Part shown: positions 1 through 8,947 of the stretch, in pieces
Layout of the letters: every line of letters starts with the position of its first letter
How positions within the stretch are numbered: the stretch's first letter is position 1
Assembly: GCA_029287275.1 (NCBI GenBank)
Contig: JARFRL010000063.1
Span: 1 to 36,914, forward strand
Source of the DNA: Pontiella desulfatans
GTDB lineage: Bacteria > Verrucomicrobiota > Kiritimatiellia > Kiritimatiellales > Pontiellaceae
Length of the DNA stretch: 36,914 nucleotides
Direction of reading: 5' to 3'
Notes under the pieces: model-generated
Seen by the model: the letters and a program-made list of their open reading frames with translations, nothing else
Databases searched by the model: none
What the model was told of the DNA's origin: nothing
Position numbers and translations under genes: made by a program

Positions 1-306
1 CAGCAGGTCGGTCCGAAGCTGGGCGACACGCCGACGGGTGGCGACAAGCTGCTGGAGTTCTCCGCGGAGTTGCGGGTTCAACCGGGCAATCGGTTGGGAT
101 ACGTGGTGTTCGTGGACGGCGGCACGGTCTACAACGGGCTCGTCGACAACAACTTGAGCGACTCGTTTCGCTACGGCGCGGGCGTGGGCTTGCGCTGGTT
201 CACCGCGATCGGTCCGCTGCGGGCGGATTTCGCGTATCCGCTCAATCCGGACTCCTCGCAGGTTGAACGCGTGCAATTTTACATCAGCTTGGGGCAGGCG
301 TTTTGA
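1..306 (+). CDS. tamA: Omp85/TamA-family outer-membrane protein, C-terminal fragment
   Basis: The reading frame is open from the first base of the window, so only the last 101 residues are present. They show the end of a 16-stranded Omp85 barrel: alternating strand residues, the phrase GPLRADFAYPLN, which is typical of the penultimate strand of BamA/TamA proteins, and a terminal Phe (GQAF) of the kind recognised by the Bam machine. The next gene is tamB, overlapping by one base. By family knowledge, TamA in the outer membrane pairs with inner-membrane-anchored TamB to help insert outer-membrane proteins or move lipid between membranes. The POTRA domains lie outside the window, so BamA or another Omp85 member is not excluded; the tamB neighbour is the main reason for calling TamA. 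Confidence 0.8.
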   Translation, partial: QQVGPKLGDTPTGGDKLLEFSAELRVQPGNRLGYVVFVDGGTVYNGLVDNNLSDSFRYGAGVGLRWFTAIGPLRADFAYPLNPDSSQVERVQFYISLGQAF

Positions 307-2948
307 TGAAAAAGAAACGGTCCGTTTTTTGGAGGTTGCTGGGCGCGCTCGCGCTGTTGCCGGCGCTGCTCTTCGCGTTCATTCAAACGCCGCCCGGCAA
401 AAAACTGCTGGCGAACGGCGCGTCCAATCTGTTGAGCCGGTCGGAGCATCTCGACGTGCGAATCAGCGGCGTCTCCGGCTGGATCCCCGGCGACACGCGG
501 ATCGAGTCGTTGGAAGTGGGCGACGCGCGGGGCGAGTGGCTCGCCGCGCGCGGCCTGCGGTGCCGATGGATGCTGCGCGATCTGTTCGACCAACGGATCA
601 GGTTCGCGGCGCTCGACGCGAAAGAGATCACGTGGCGCCGCTTCCCGAACGGCGGCGAAAAGAAACGCGCCGAGCGGCCCGCGGGCGAGTTCGAGCCGCG
701 GGAGATCGCGCTCGAGCGGCTGACGGTCGAACGATTCATCATCGAAAAGGGCGTGGCGGGAACGCGGCTTGAATACGCCGTGCGTTCCGGCGGCGTCCGC
801 TATCAGACCGACGGGGCGCTTCTGGGCGAGCTGATGGTCGGCGGCGACGCGGATGGCCGGGTGGAGCTGGAGGCCTCCTTCACCGGCGCGGCGAGCGATC
901 AATTGAAAATCCGCGCCGATCTCCAACGCATGAATCACCCCACCTTCGGCCTCGACCATCTGGCGGGCCACGGCGAGGCGACCATCAGCGCCGCGGGCGT
1001 CGACGCGTCGGTCACCGCGGACCTCGCCGTGGACGGCCAAGACGGTCGGATCGCGACGCGGCTTCATTACGCCGATAAGGAGCTGAACTTGCGGGCGTTC
1101 GAATTCGTCGCGCCCGATTTCTCGCTCGGTGGCGATCTTGCGCTGGGGTTCGCTCCGGGCGCGGTCAACGTTGGGCTCGACGCCTCGTTCGTGGACGTAA
1201 GCTCCAACCGCTACGCCGCGCGCGGCGAGGCCGTGGTCGCGACGAGCAACCAGACCTGGGGCGTGCGGATTCCCGCGTTGGAGATCAAAGGCTGGGACGT
1301 GGTGGTCGTAAACATCGCGGGCGCGCTCGGGCCGGAGGCCGTGGCGTTGCGCGGCGAGCTCCAGCCGTTCGATGTCGGAACGTTTCCGATGGCCGGCTTT
1401 TCGAATTTGACCGGCGCGGTGACCGGCTCCCTGTCGGTTGGCGGATCGATGGAGAATCCAACCGTGACCGGGGGCGTGGAAGTACGCGGCCTTTCCAGTA
1501 CGCGGGACGCGCTGGACGAGCTGCCCGAACTGGATTTCCAGATCGCGGGCGGCGTCGCGAACGATCGGATGTTCGCCTCCACCTCGATCACCAACTTGAC
1601 GATCGGCCATTTCAGCGCCGACGTCGCGCTGCCGTGCGCCCTCTCGTTCGCGCCGTTCAACTACAAGCCGGAACCCAAGGGCGTGGAAGTGAGGTTGGAC
1701 GGCGATTTGGATCTCGCGATTTTGAATCGGCTGGCGTTCTTCCAGAATCAGCTGATCAGCGGATGGCTGCGGACGAAGGTCGACTACGCGGCCGGCGCGC
1801 CGTCCGGATTCCTGAAGGTGGAAGGCGGGCGTTACGAGCACTATGACTGGGGCGTGGTTTTTCATGATTTCAACGCGGATCTGGAGGCGACGCCCGACGG
1901 GTTCATCACGCGAAGCGCGGCCGCCAGCGATGGCGGGACGGGCTCGGTGATCATGAGCGGCGGCCTGGGCGCGAACGGATTGGGCCTCCAGCTGGACTTC
2001 GCGGGCGCTCAGATCATCCGCCGCGATGAAATGGAGGCGCGCGTTTCGGGGCGGTTGAACGTCGATGGCCGGCCCTCGCGGCCGGACGTGTCCGGCGAGC
2101 TGACGATTGACCGCGCGGAAATCCTGCTCGACAACATCGCGCCGCCGCCACCGCTCGCGCTGACGGACTACGACGCGGCGAAAACCAATTGGGTCGGCGC
2201 GGCCATTCGGAAGAAGCGGAAGCCGCCGCCGGTTGGTTTGGACGTTCGGATCAACCTGCCGGCGCAGGTGTTCGTGATCGCGTCGATGATCGAGACGACG
2301 TTGGAGGGCGAGCTTCACGTCACGGACGCGCCGAACGGCGTTTCCATTCGCGGGCGGATCGAGCCGCGGCGGGGGTACGTGAATTTCATCGGCTCGAAGT
2401 TTCGTTTCATGTCGGGCGATATTCTGCTGGACGGTTCGATTCCGAACATCGCGGTGCTCAACAACCTGACCGCGGAATACGCGCGGCGCGACGTGACGGC
2501 GCGCCTCGTGCTCAACGGTCCGGTGACCAATCCGCGGTTTCGGTTGGAATCGTCGCCGCCGATGCCGGAGGACGAGGTGTTGTCGCACGTGCTGTTCAAC
2601 CGCGACACGAGCTCGATCTCGCCGTATCAGGCGTATCAGATCGCGATGGCGGCGCGGCAGCTTTCGGGCGGGCTGAACGGCCCCGGCTTCATGTTCCAAG
2701 TCCGGCAGGCCATCGGCGTCGACACGCTGGAATGGCGCGAGGCCGACGCGGTCGACGGCGCGTCGAGCGTGGCGGCGGGCAAATACATCACGTCCGGTCT
2801 GTACGTCGAGGTGAACCGCGAACTCGATTCCCGCGGCGAAACCGGCATGATGGCGGAGTTGGAAGTGACGCGTCATTTTTCGGTGGAAACCTATACCGGG
2901 CCTAAAATGCGACCGGGAATAGGGGTTAATTGGCGCAACGACTATTAG
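306..2948 (+). CDS. tamB: Translocation/assembly module TamB (DUF490 family)
   Basis: This 880-residue protein has an N-terminal signal anchor (about residues 8-25, after a KKKR start), a long run of beta-rich repeats of the AsmA/TamB groove type, and a C-terminal DUF490 domain. The C-terminal domain is recognisable from RGYVNFIGSKFRF, then a PEDEVLSHVLF motif around residues 755-770 and an LSGG segment. TamB spans the periplasm and works with the Omp85 partner encoded just upstream. The ATG at 306 overlaps the tamA stop codon (TGATG), which implies translational coupling. A TTG one codon upstream is also open but less likely. The protein is somewhat shorter than the 1259-residue E. coli TamB, which is common outside Proteobacteria. 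Confidence 0.88.
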   Translation: MKKKRSVFWRLLGALALLPALLFAFIQTPPGKKLLANGASNLLSRSEHLDVRISGVSGWIPGDTRIESLEVGDARGEWLAARGLRCRWMLRDLFDQRIRFAALDAKEITWRRFPNGGEKKRAERPAGEFEPREIALERLTVERFIIEKGVAGTRLEYAVRSGGVRYQTDGALLGELMVGGDADGRVELEASFTGAASDQLKIRADLQRMNHPTFGLDHLAGHGEATISAAGVDASVTADLAVDGQDGRIATRLHYADKELNLRAFEFVAPDFSLGGDLALGFAPGAVNVGLDASFVDVSSNRYAARGEAVVATSNQTWGVRIPALEIKGWDVVVVNIAGALGPEAVALRGELQPFDVGTFPMAGFSNLTGAVTGSLSVGGSMENPTVTGGVEVRGLSSTRDALDELPELDFQIAGGVANDRMFASTSITNLTIGHFSADVALPCALSFAPFNYKPEPKGVEVRLDGDLDLAILNRLAFFQNQLISGWLRTKVDYAAGAPSGFLKVEGGRYEHYDWGVVFHDFNADLEATPDGFITRSAAASDGGTGSVIMSGGLGANGLGLQLDFAGAQIIRRDEMEARVSGRLNVDGRPSRPDVSGELTIDRAEILLDNIAPPPPLALTDYDAAKTNWVGAAIRKKRKPPPVGLDVRINLPAQVFVIASMIETTLEGELHVTDAPNGVSIRGRIEPRRGYVNFIGSKFRFMSGDILLDGSIPNIAVLNNLTAEYARRDVTARLVLNGPVTNPRFRLESSPPMPEDEVLSHVLFNRDTSSISPYQAYQIAMAARQLSGGLNGPGFMFQVRQAIGVDTLEWREADAVDGASSVAAGKYITSGLYVEVNRELDSRGETGMMAELEVTRHFSVETYTGPKMRPGIGVNWRNDY

Positions 2949-2954
2949 GGCTCG

Positions 2955-2980
2955 AAACGCCCTTTTTAAAGGGGGTTTTT
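2955..2980 (+). terminator. Rho-independent terminator after tamB
   Basis: AAACGCCC and GGGGGTTT form a hairpin with one internal G-G mismatch around a TTTTTAAA loop, running directly into TTTTT. It lies just downstream of the tamB stop codon. The stem is imperfect, so its strength is uncertain. Confidence 0.6.
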
Positions 2981-3020
2981 ATATTCCATAAAACCCTTAC
3001 AGCTTTTTCCAACAATCCGC

Positions 3021-3049
3021 TTGACGGGTAATGAACTCACCTTTATACA
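3021..3049 (+). promoter_or_regulatory. Sigma-70-like promoter of the Rrf2 regulator-cysK unit
   Basis: A TTGACG -35 element at 3021-3026 and a TATACA -10 element at 3044-3049 are separated by exactly 17 bp, 45 bp before the regulator start codon. Rrf2 regulators often bind over their own promoter, so autoregulation is plausible. I could not identify a definite operator. Confidence 0.72.
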
Positions 3050-3093
3050 TGATGAAAACCATAACCAAGTTCACGCTTTGACTGGAGAATAGC

Positions 3094-3531
3094 ATGAAAT
3101 TATCAACCAAAGGCCGTTACGCGACGCGCATCCTGCTTTGCATCTCACGCCTACAGGGAGACCAGCCCGTTCCCAAAAAACGCATTTCCGAACAAGAAGG
3201 CATTTCGACCGATTACATCGAGCAGATCATCGTCCCCCTGAAAAACGCCGGACTGGTGAACAGCGTGCGCGGTCTGCGCGGCGGATTCCGCCTCGCGAAA
3301 GATCCCGCCGACATCACCGTCTACGACATCCTCGCCGCGTCCGAAGGCGACATTAATCTGGTGGGTTGTCTGGCCGAAGGATGCAGCAAGTCCGACTCGT
3401 GCGTGGTTCAGCGCGTGTGGCAGGGCGCGAGCGACGTGTTGCGCGAATACTTCTCGAAGATCACGCTGCGCGAATTGCACGACGACTACATCAAGCGCAC
3501 GGCCGATCTGCCGATCATGTTCAATATTTAA
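3094..3531 (+). CDS. Rrf2-family transcriptional regulator (IscR-like, three cysteines)
   Basis: The protein has 145 residues, the usual Rrf2 length. The N-terminus, MKLSTKGRYATRILLCI, is the classic Rrf2 opening. A winged helix-turn-helix follows, with an ISTDYIEQIIVPLKNAGLV recognition region and the RGLRGGFRLAKDP wing. Three cysteines sit at about residues 93-105 with C-x4-C-x5-C spacing, close to the C-x5-C-x5-C iron-sulfur ligands of IscR, so an Fe-S or redox sensor is likely. The gene is followed 15 nt later by cysK, so it probably controls cysteine or sulfur supply. CymR of Firmicutes does this but lacks the cysteines. No isc or suf genes are visible nearby. I did not give a gene symbol because IscR and CymR roles cannot be separated from sequence alone. 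Confidence 0.85.
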   Translation: MKLSTKGRYATRILLCISRLQGDQPVPKKRISEQEGISTDYIEQIIVPLKNAGLVNSVRGLRGGFRLAKDPADITVYDILAASEGDINLVGCLAEGCSKSDSCVVQRVWQGASDVLREYFSKITLRELHDDYIKRTADLPIMFNI

Positions 3532-3546
3532 CTTAGGAGAGCAATC

Positions 3547-4473
<927 letters not shown>

Positions 4474-4493
4474 ATCGTTCCTCGTCGGAACTG

Positions 4494-4528
4494 AAAAACG
4501 CCGCGTCCTTCGGGATCGCGGCGTTTTT
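4494..4528. terminator. Bidirectional terminator between cysK and phoU
   Basis: A perfect 12-bp inverted repeat (AAAAACGCCGCG at 4494-4505, CGCGGCGTTTTT at 4517-4528) encloses an 11-nt loop. The A-tract on one side and T-tract on the other let it stop transcription from both convergent genes. Confidence 0.9.
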
Positions 4529-4550
4529 CATGCTACTCGTTTGAGGGGCG

Positions 4551-5210
4551 TCAGCCGTTGGACTGGTGGCGCACGATCTCCGCGTCGACCATGTAGACGA
4601 CGTCTTCCGCGATGTTCGAGGCGTGGTCGCCGATGCGCTCGAGCCGATGCGTGATCGCGAGCAGGGTGATGAGCGATTCGGCGTGTTCCGGCTCGCGCTT
4701 GAGCGCCTGCACGATCTCTTCCTTCATCTCCGCTTTCATCGCGTTGATTTCGTCATCATCGCGAATGACTTCGCGCGCGAGGTACGCGTCGATGTTGATC
4801 AGGGAGTCGAGCGCCTTTCGAACGATGGCTTTGACCAAATAGTTCATTTGATGCAGGTCGAGCGGAATCTTGGGCTTGGGCGATTCGTTGATGTGAATTC
4901 CGTTTTTCGCGATGTCCGCCGCGAGGTCGCCGATGCGCTCGAGGTCGTTGTTCATTCGCATGACCGCGGTGATGAAGCGCAGGTCGATCGCGACGGGCTG
5001 ATAAAGCGCGAGCGCTTTGAGGCACTCCTCTTCGACCTCGATTTCCAGTTCGTCGATTTTCACGTCGTCTCTGATGACCTGACGCGCGAGTTCGAGGTCG
5101 CTTTCCTGAAAGGATTTGACCGCGAGTTCGAGGTTTTCATCGACGCGCGCGCTAAGCGCGTAGATCAGCTTCTTGAGTCGTTCGAGTTCTTTTTCCAGAT
5201 GTCTGGCCAT
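4551..5210 (-). CDS. phoU: Phosphate signalling protein PhoU
   Basis: PhoU (219 residues) is a cytoplasmic helical-bundle protein that links the Pst transporter to the PhoR kinase and represses the Pho response when phosphate is plentiful. Two tandem PhoU repeats are seen, each with a metal-binding D/E-rich helix: DDVKIDELEIEVEEECL and DLRFITAVMRMNNDLERIGD in the first, RLERIGDHASNIAEDVVYM in the second. I chose the ATG at 5210 (MARHLEKELERL) because an AGGAG site precedes it. The open frame extends 17 codons further upstream, but that stretch is the repeat-rich spacer. It is the last gene of the pstC-pstA-pstB-phoU order. Confidence 0.95.
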   Translation of the reverse strand: MARHLEKELERLKKLIYALSARVDENLELAVKSFQESDLELARQVIRDDVKIDELEIEVEEECLKALALYQPVAIDLRFITAVMRMNNDLERIGDLAADIAKNGIHINESPKPKIPLDLHQMNYLVKAIVRKALDSLINIDAYLAREVIRDDDEINAMKAEMKEEIVQALKREPEHAESLITLLAITHRLERIGDHASNIAEDVVYMVDAEIVRHQSNG

Positions 5211-5213
5211 AAT

Positions 5214-5228
5214 CGCTCCTTTGGAGCG
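5214..5228 (-). promoter_or_regulatory. Hairpin containing the phoU ribosome-binding site
   Basis: On the transcript strand, CGCTCC-AAA-GGAGCG is a perfect 6-bp stem with a triloop. Its right arm contains the AGGAG Shine-Dalgarno element of phoU, four bases before the ATG. Folding would hide the site, so phoU translation may be damped or coupled to ribosomes arriving from pstB. This is inferred from sequence only. Confidence 0.5.
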
Positions 5229-5283
5229 TGAATCGTGAACCGTGAGGCGTGATTGAATCACGCTTCACGTTTCCCTCCTCACG
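5227..5283. repeat. Heptamer repeat array (CGTGANN) in the pstB-phoU spacer
   Basis: CGTGA occurs at 5227, 5234, 5241 and 5248, exactly every 7 bp, and is followed by inverted TCACG copies at 5258, 5265 and 5279. The two halves form a 14-bp stem (5241-5254 with 5256-5269, one G-T wobble) around a single base. In the pstB-phoU transcript this would fold into a stable hairpin. A small copy of the same repeat lies at 27064-27079, so it is likely a dispersed heptamer family. Its role is unknown; mRNA stabilisation or a protein site are both possible. Confidence 0.75.
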
Positions 5284-5288
5284 CCTCT

Positions 5289-6110
5289 CTATCCAAATCG
5301 TCCGGTGATGTAGTTTTCCGTTTGCGGATTGTCCGGGTTGGTGAACAGTTGCTTCGTTTTCCCGAACTCTACCAACACGCCCTCGTACATGAAAGCCGTA
5401 AGGTCGGAGACGCGGGCGGCTTGCTGCATGTTGTGGGTCACGATGATAATGGTGTAGTTCTTCCGGAGCTCGCCGATCAGGTCCTCGATCAAGGCCGTGG
5501 CCTTGGGGTCGAGCGCGGACGTCGGTTCGTCCATCAAAAGGATTTCGGGTTTGATGGCCAGGGCGCGCGCGATGCAAAGCCGTTGCTGCTGTCCGCCGGA
5601 CATGCCCAGGGCGTTGGCCGTCAGGCGATCCTTCACCTCGTCCCAGATCGCGGCCTGCCGCAGGCTCTGCTCCACGATTTCGGCGAGCTCGAGCTTGTTT
5701 TTCACGCCTTTCAGGCGCGGCCCGTAGGCGACGTTGTCGAAGATGGATTTCGGAAAAACGTTCGGTTTTTGGAACACCATGCCGACGCGGGCGCGGAGCG
5801 TCACCACGTCGATGTTCTTGGCGTAGATGTTGTGCCCGTCGAAAATCATCTCGCCGGTGGCGCTGGTGTTGGGAATCAAGTCGTTCATGCGGTTGATGGA
5901 GCGCAGCAGGGTGCTCTTGCCGCAGCCGCTGGGCCCGATCATCGCGGTGACCTTGCGTTTCGGGATTTTCATGCTGACTTTGCGCACGGCCTCGAAGTCG
6001 CTGTAGAAGAGCGAGAAATCCTTGGCCTCGATGTGCGTCTTGCTCGGTTTGCCCTCGTCGGCGCGGGCCGCGAAGGTGTCGATTTTTTTCATGGTGATTT
6101 CTTCGGTCAT
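5289..6110 (-). CDS. pstB: Phosphate ABC transporter ATP-binding protein PstB
   Basis: This is the ATPase of the Pst high-affinity phosphate importer (273 residues). It has Walker A GPSGCGKST at residues 59-67, a Q-loop (MVFQKPNVFP), the ABC signature (LGMSGGQQQRL, about 168-178), Walker B LLMDEP at 191-196 and the switch histidine in IIIVTHNM. The MVFQKPNVFPKSIFDNVAYGPR stretch is typical of PstB rather than other ABC ATPases. The start codon follows the pstA stop after one base, showing a tight operon. Roughly 25 N-terminal residues precede the usual family start; a second ATG at residue 7 is possible. Confidence 0.96.
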   Translation of the reverse strand: MTEEITMKKIDTFAARADEGKPSKTHIEAKDFSLFYSDFEAVRKVSMKIPKRKVTAMIGPSGCGKSTLLRSINRMNDLIPNTSATGEMIFDGHNIYAKNIDVVTLRARVGMVFQKPNVFPKSIFDNVAYGPRLKGVKNKLELAEIVEQSLRQAAIWDEVKDRLTANALGMSGGQQQRLCIARALAIKPEILLMDEPTSALDPKATALIEDLIGELRKNYTIIIVTHNMQQAARVSDLTAFMYEGVLVEFGKTKQLFTNPDNPQTENYITGRFG

Positions 6111-6111
6111 G

Positions 6112-7623
6112 TCAGCCTCTCAATTTCTTGGAAATCCGCGCGCGCGCCAGAATCGCGAACAGGTTCAGCAGGAGCACGATGGCCACCAGGGTGAACACCA
6201 TGCCGTATTGCACGTGCCGGATTTCATCCACCGCTTCGTGTTCGGTGCACAGGTTGTAAATGTTCCAGGGCAGGGCGGGCGTCGGCTGGTTCAGCGTTTC
6301 CCAGATTTTCAACGGCGCCCCGACGCTCACCGCGGCGGTGAAGATGATCGGCGCGGTTTCGCCGGCGGCGCGGCCCATCGAAATCACGATGCCGGTCAGA
6401 ATGCCCGGCAGCGCGGCCGGAAGGATCACGGTCAGCACCGTTCGCCAGCGACTCGCGCCGAGTCCGAGCGCGGCTTCTTTATAGGAGAGCGGCACGGCGA
6501 GGATCGCCTCTTCGGAGGAGCGGATGATGGTGGGGAGAATCAGTAGTGAAAGGGTCAACGATCCGGCCAACACGCTTTTGGAGTCGGACACCTGAATCGT
6601 GTTCAAAAAGAAGGCCAGGCCGAAGAGGCCGAAGACGATCGACGGCACGCCCGCGAGGGTGCTGACGCAGATGCGCAGGAAGCTGACCACGCGGCCCTCC
6701 CGCGCGTATTCGCACAGATAGATCGCGGCGATCACGCCCATGGGGACGGCGAAGATCATGGCGCCGAGGGTCAGGTAGATCGTTCCGAGGACTTCGGGCC
6801 AGATGCCGCCGAAGATGTGCGAGTCTTTCGATTTGTCGGTGATGAAGCGCCAGTAGAAGGTGGTTTTCGGGCGAAGCATTTCCGCGAGGTGGTTTTCCAG
6901 GTGCTGGAACAGCGGTTCGAGCTCGGTTCCAAGGAACGCCTCGACGCGCGGCTTCTCGACCAACACGCCCATGGCGTCGGCGTTGGAATAGTCCCACTCT
7001 TCGGAGTAGAGCGCCTCGTGGAGTTTGATCTGGGCGCGGTCCCAGCGCGTTTGGCCGTATTGTTGGCGAAGCAGAACCGGCGTGCGTTGCCCGGGGTCGG
7101 GACCCAGCAGTTCCTTGATGGCGTCCTTGACCGCGTCGAACGGTTCCTCGCGGGCCGCGGTCATTTCGCGGATCTGGTTTTTCAGTTCTTTGGCTTCGTC
7201 TTTGAGCCGGTCTTCCTCCGCTTCCAGCTTCGCGACCTCGGCTTCGTCGGCGCCTTCGCTTTTCAGGGAGCGGGCTTGATCCTTGAGGGTCTTGGCGCGC
7301 GCTTTCCGCGCGTCCATGTCGGCCTCCATGGAGGCCTCGAGCGCGCGGGTTTCGGCCTCGAACGCCGCGAGCATTTCGTAAACGGGCGCGCGCGCCGCGA
7401 CGGCCGCGGCGTATTCCGCGTTGAACGCGTCGGCGTCGCCGCGGTCGAACTGTTCGAGCATGACGCGGTGGTGCTCGATCGTGCCTTTGAAAACGAACGC
7501 CTTGGAGCCGCGCCAGACGATCGGGCTGAGGATCAAGAGCAACGCCATGGCCATCACGGCGATGGCGATCAGACCGAGGCCGGAGAACGCTTTGTCGAGC
7601 AGCTTTCTAGTTTCCAGTCTCAT
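6112..7623 (-). CDS. pstA: Phosphate ABC transporter permease PstA with large periplasmic insertion
   Basis: PstA has 503 residues, against about 300 in E. coli. After the first membrane segment (about residues 14-36) comes a ~220-residue hydrophilic region (about 45-265) rich in Glu, Lys and Ala, with a predicted coiled coil near 85-155. The canonical permease follows: GTIYLTLGAMIFAVPMGVIAAIYLCEYA, the STLAGVPSIVFGLFGLAFF segment and the EAA loop, EAALGLGASRWRTVLTVILPAALPGI. It forms the channel with PstC. The insertion should face the periplasm, near where PstS docks. The gene ends one base before pstB and starts 3 nt after the pstC stop. Confidence 0.93.
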   Translation of the reverse strand: MRLETRKLLDKAFSGLGLIAIAVMAMALLLILSPIVWRGSKAFVFKGTIEHHRVMLEQFDRGDADAFNAEYAAAVAARAPVYEMLAAFEAETRALEASMEADMDARKARAKTLKDQARSLKSEGADEAEVAKLEAEEDRLKDEAKELKNQIREMTAAREEPFDAVKDAIKELLGPDPGQRTPVLLRQQYGQTRWDRAQIKLHEALYSEEWDYSNADAMGVLVEKPRVEAFLGTELEPLFQHLENHLAEMLRPKTTFYWRFITDKSKDSHIFGGIWPEVLGTIYLTLGAMIFAVPMGVIAAIYLCEYAREGRVVSFLRICVSTLAGVPSIVFGLFGLAFFLNTIQVSDSKSVLAGSLTLSLLILPTIIRSSEEAILAVPLSYKEAALGLGASRWRTVLTVILPAALPGILTGIVISMGRAAGETAPIIFTAAVSVGAPLKIWETLNQPTPALPWNIYNLCTEHEAVDEIRHVQYGMVFTLVAIVLLLNLFAILARARISKKLRG

Positions 7624-7626
7624 GGC

Positions 7627-8775
7627 TTATTTTCCAAGTTTCTTCCGCGAGCGCTTGACGATGATCTCGCTGGCGAGGTTCATGATGAACGAGAAGGCGA
7701 GCAGGCAGAAGGCCATCGCGAACAACACGTGGAAGCGCGACGAGCCGGTGACGTGGTCCGCCTCGCCCATGTCGCCGGCGATCGTCGCGGTGAGCGTGCG
7801 GATCGGCTGGAGCACGTTGAAAATCGGGTCCGGGATCCGCGCCGCGTTGCCCGAGGCCATCCAGACCACCATCGTTTCGCCGATGGCGCGCATGACGCCT
7901 AGAATGACCGCGGCGAGGATACCGCTGACGGAGGCGGGGATGATGGTTTTAATGATGGTTTCGGCGCGGGTGGCGCCGAGCGCGTAGGAGCCTTCGCGCA
8001 GCTCGCGGCCGGCGGCCTGCAGCGCGTCTTCGGAAACGCTGACCACGGTGGGCAGGGCCATGATGCCGAGAATGATCGACACGTTCAGCGCGTTGGTGCC
8101 GGAGCTGATCTCGACGCCGGCGAGTTGGGCGGAGAGGCGGTAGAGAACGATGACGCTGAGCGCGCCCAGAATCGGGAAGATGGTCGCGGCGGCGACCTTC
8201 GGATTCATTTTGTCGCGGAGCTTGTCGAGGATCAGGTCGCCAAACACCATGACCAGCAGGGCGAAGATCGGGCCGAGCACGATCCAAACGCCCGCGGAGA
8301 GGATCGCTCCGCCGTGGTTTTGCAGCATCGGCGCGAACACGACCAGCGCGAAGAAGCCGTACGCGACCGACGGAATCGCCGCGAGAACCTCGATCACCGG
8401 CTTGACGATTTGCCGAACGTTGAAGGGGAGCAGGTCGCTCAGGCAGACCGAAGCGGCGATGCCGAGCGGCACCGCGACCACGATGGCGCCCAAGGTGACC
8501 AATCCCGTTCCAAGGAAAATGGGCAGGGCGCCGAATTCGGGCGGCGAGCCGGAGGGGTACCACCGCGCGCTGGTGAAGAATTCCTTGAAGCCCTCGAGTT
8601 TGAAAAAGGGGATCGCGTCTTTCAGGATGAAATAGAAGATGAAAAAGACCGCGAAGGTGGAGAGCGACGTGATCAAAAAGAGCAGGCTTTGGCCCAGTAT
8701 CGCGCCAACGCGCTGTTTGCGGCTGGCCGCGTCGCTCATTATTAGGCTTGTATTAGCTTTTTCGCTCATAGACAC
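7627..8775 (-). CDS. pstC: Phosphate ABC transporter permease PstC
   Basis: This inner-membrane permease (382 residues) has about eight hydrophobic segments. It includes the PstC-type DLLPFNVRQIVKPVIEVLAAIPSVAYGFFALVVF stretch and the ATP-coupling EAA loop, YALGATRAETIIKTIIPASVSGILAAVILG. It pairs with PstA. Three starts are possible: GTG at 8775, ATG at 8769 and ATG at 8739. The AAGGGA element six bases before 8775 favours the GTG. The gene has its own Pho-box array upstream, and pstS ends in a terminator before it. The pstC-pstA-pstB-phoU unit can therefore be transcribed apart from pstS. Confidence 0.94.
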   Translation of the reverse strand: MSMSEKANTSLIMSDAASRKQRVGAILGQSLLFLITSLSTFAVFFIFYFILKDAIPFFKLEGFKEFFTSARWYPSGSPPEFGALPIFLGTGLVTLGAIVVAVPLGIAASVCLSDLLPFNVRQIVKPVIEVLAAIPSVAYGFFALVVFAPMLQNHGGAILSAGVWIVLGPIFALLVMVFGDLILDKLRDKMNPKVAAATIFPILGALSVIVLYRLSAQLAGVEISSGTNALNVSIILGIMALPTVVSVSEDALQAAGRELREGSYALGATRAETIIKTIIPASVSGILAAVILGVMRAIGETMVVWMASGNAARIPDPIFNVLQPIRTLTATIAGDMGEADHVTGSSRFHVLFAMAFCLLAFSFIMNLASEIIVKRSRKKLGK

Positions 8776-8815
8776 ACAAAATCCCTTAAGATTGAGCGCG
8801 ATAGTGCGTTCGAAT

Positions 8816-8855
8816 TGTTAGCGAATGATTAGTGACCAATTAATGTTGGGTGAGA
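8816..8855 (-). promoter_or_regulatory. Pho-box array upstream of pstC
   Basis: Read towards pstC, heptamers TCTCACC, ATTAATT, ACTAATC and GCTAACA start exactly 11 bp apart, at plus-strand positions 8849, 8838, 8827 and 8816. Phosphorylated PhoB-type regulators bind 7-bp repeats spaced by 4 bp. The array ends about 40 nt before the pstC start, consistent with activation. Confidence 0.75.
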
Positions 8856-8898
8856 GCGGTGCCGCCGCGTGGTCTCGCCCCGCGCGTTTCTCAACGAG

Positions 8899-8925
8899 AA
8901 AAGGCGCGACCAACGGGCCGCGCCT
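8899..8925 (-). terminator. Terminator after pstS
   Basis: On the minus strand, AGGCGCG and CGCGCCT form a 7-bp GC stem followed by a short T-run (TTTTC). It follows the pstS stop codon and would separate abundant pstS mRNA from the permease genes. Confidence 0.75.
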
Positions 8926-8947
8926 CAATCGTCACGTATTCGTTTAC

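Noticed and set aside
279..2876. Long minus-strand open frame of 865 codons over tamB
   Set aside because: It is a GC-rich shadow: its translation is Arg/His/Asp-rich low-complexity, while the plus strand gives a clear TamB.
5227..5283. Possible CRISPR-like array
   Set aside because: Units are only 7 bp with no unique spacers, so this is a heptamer repeat, not CRISPR.
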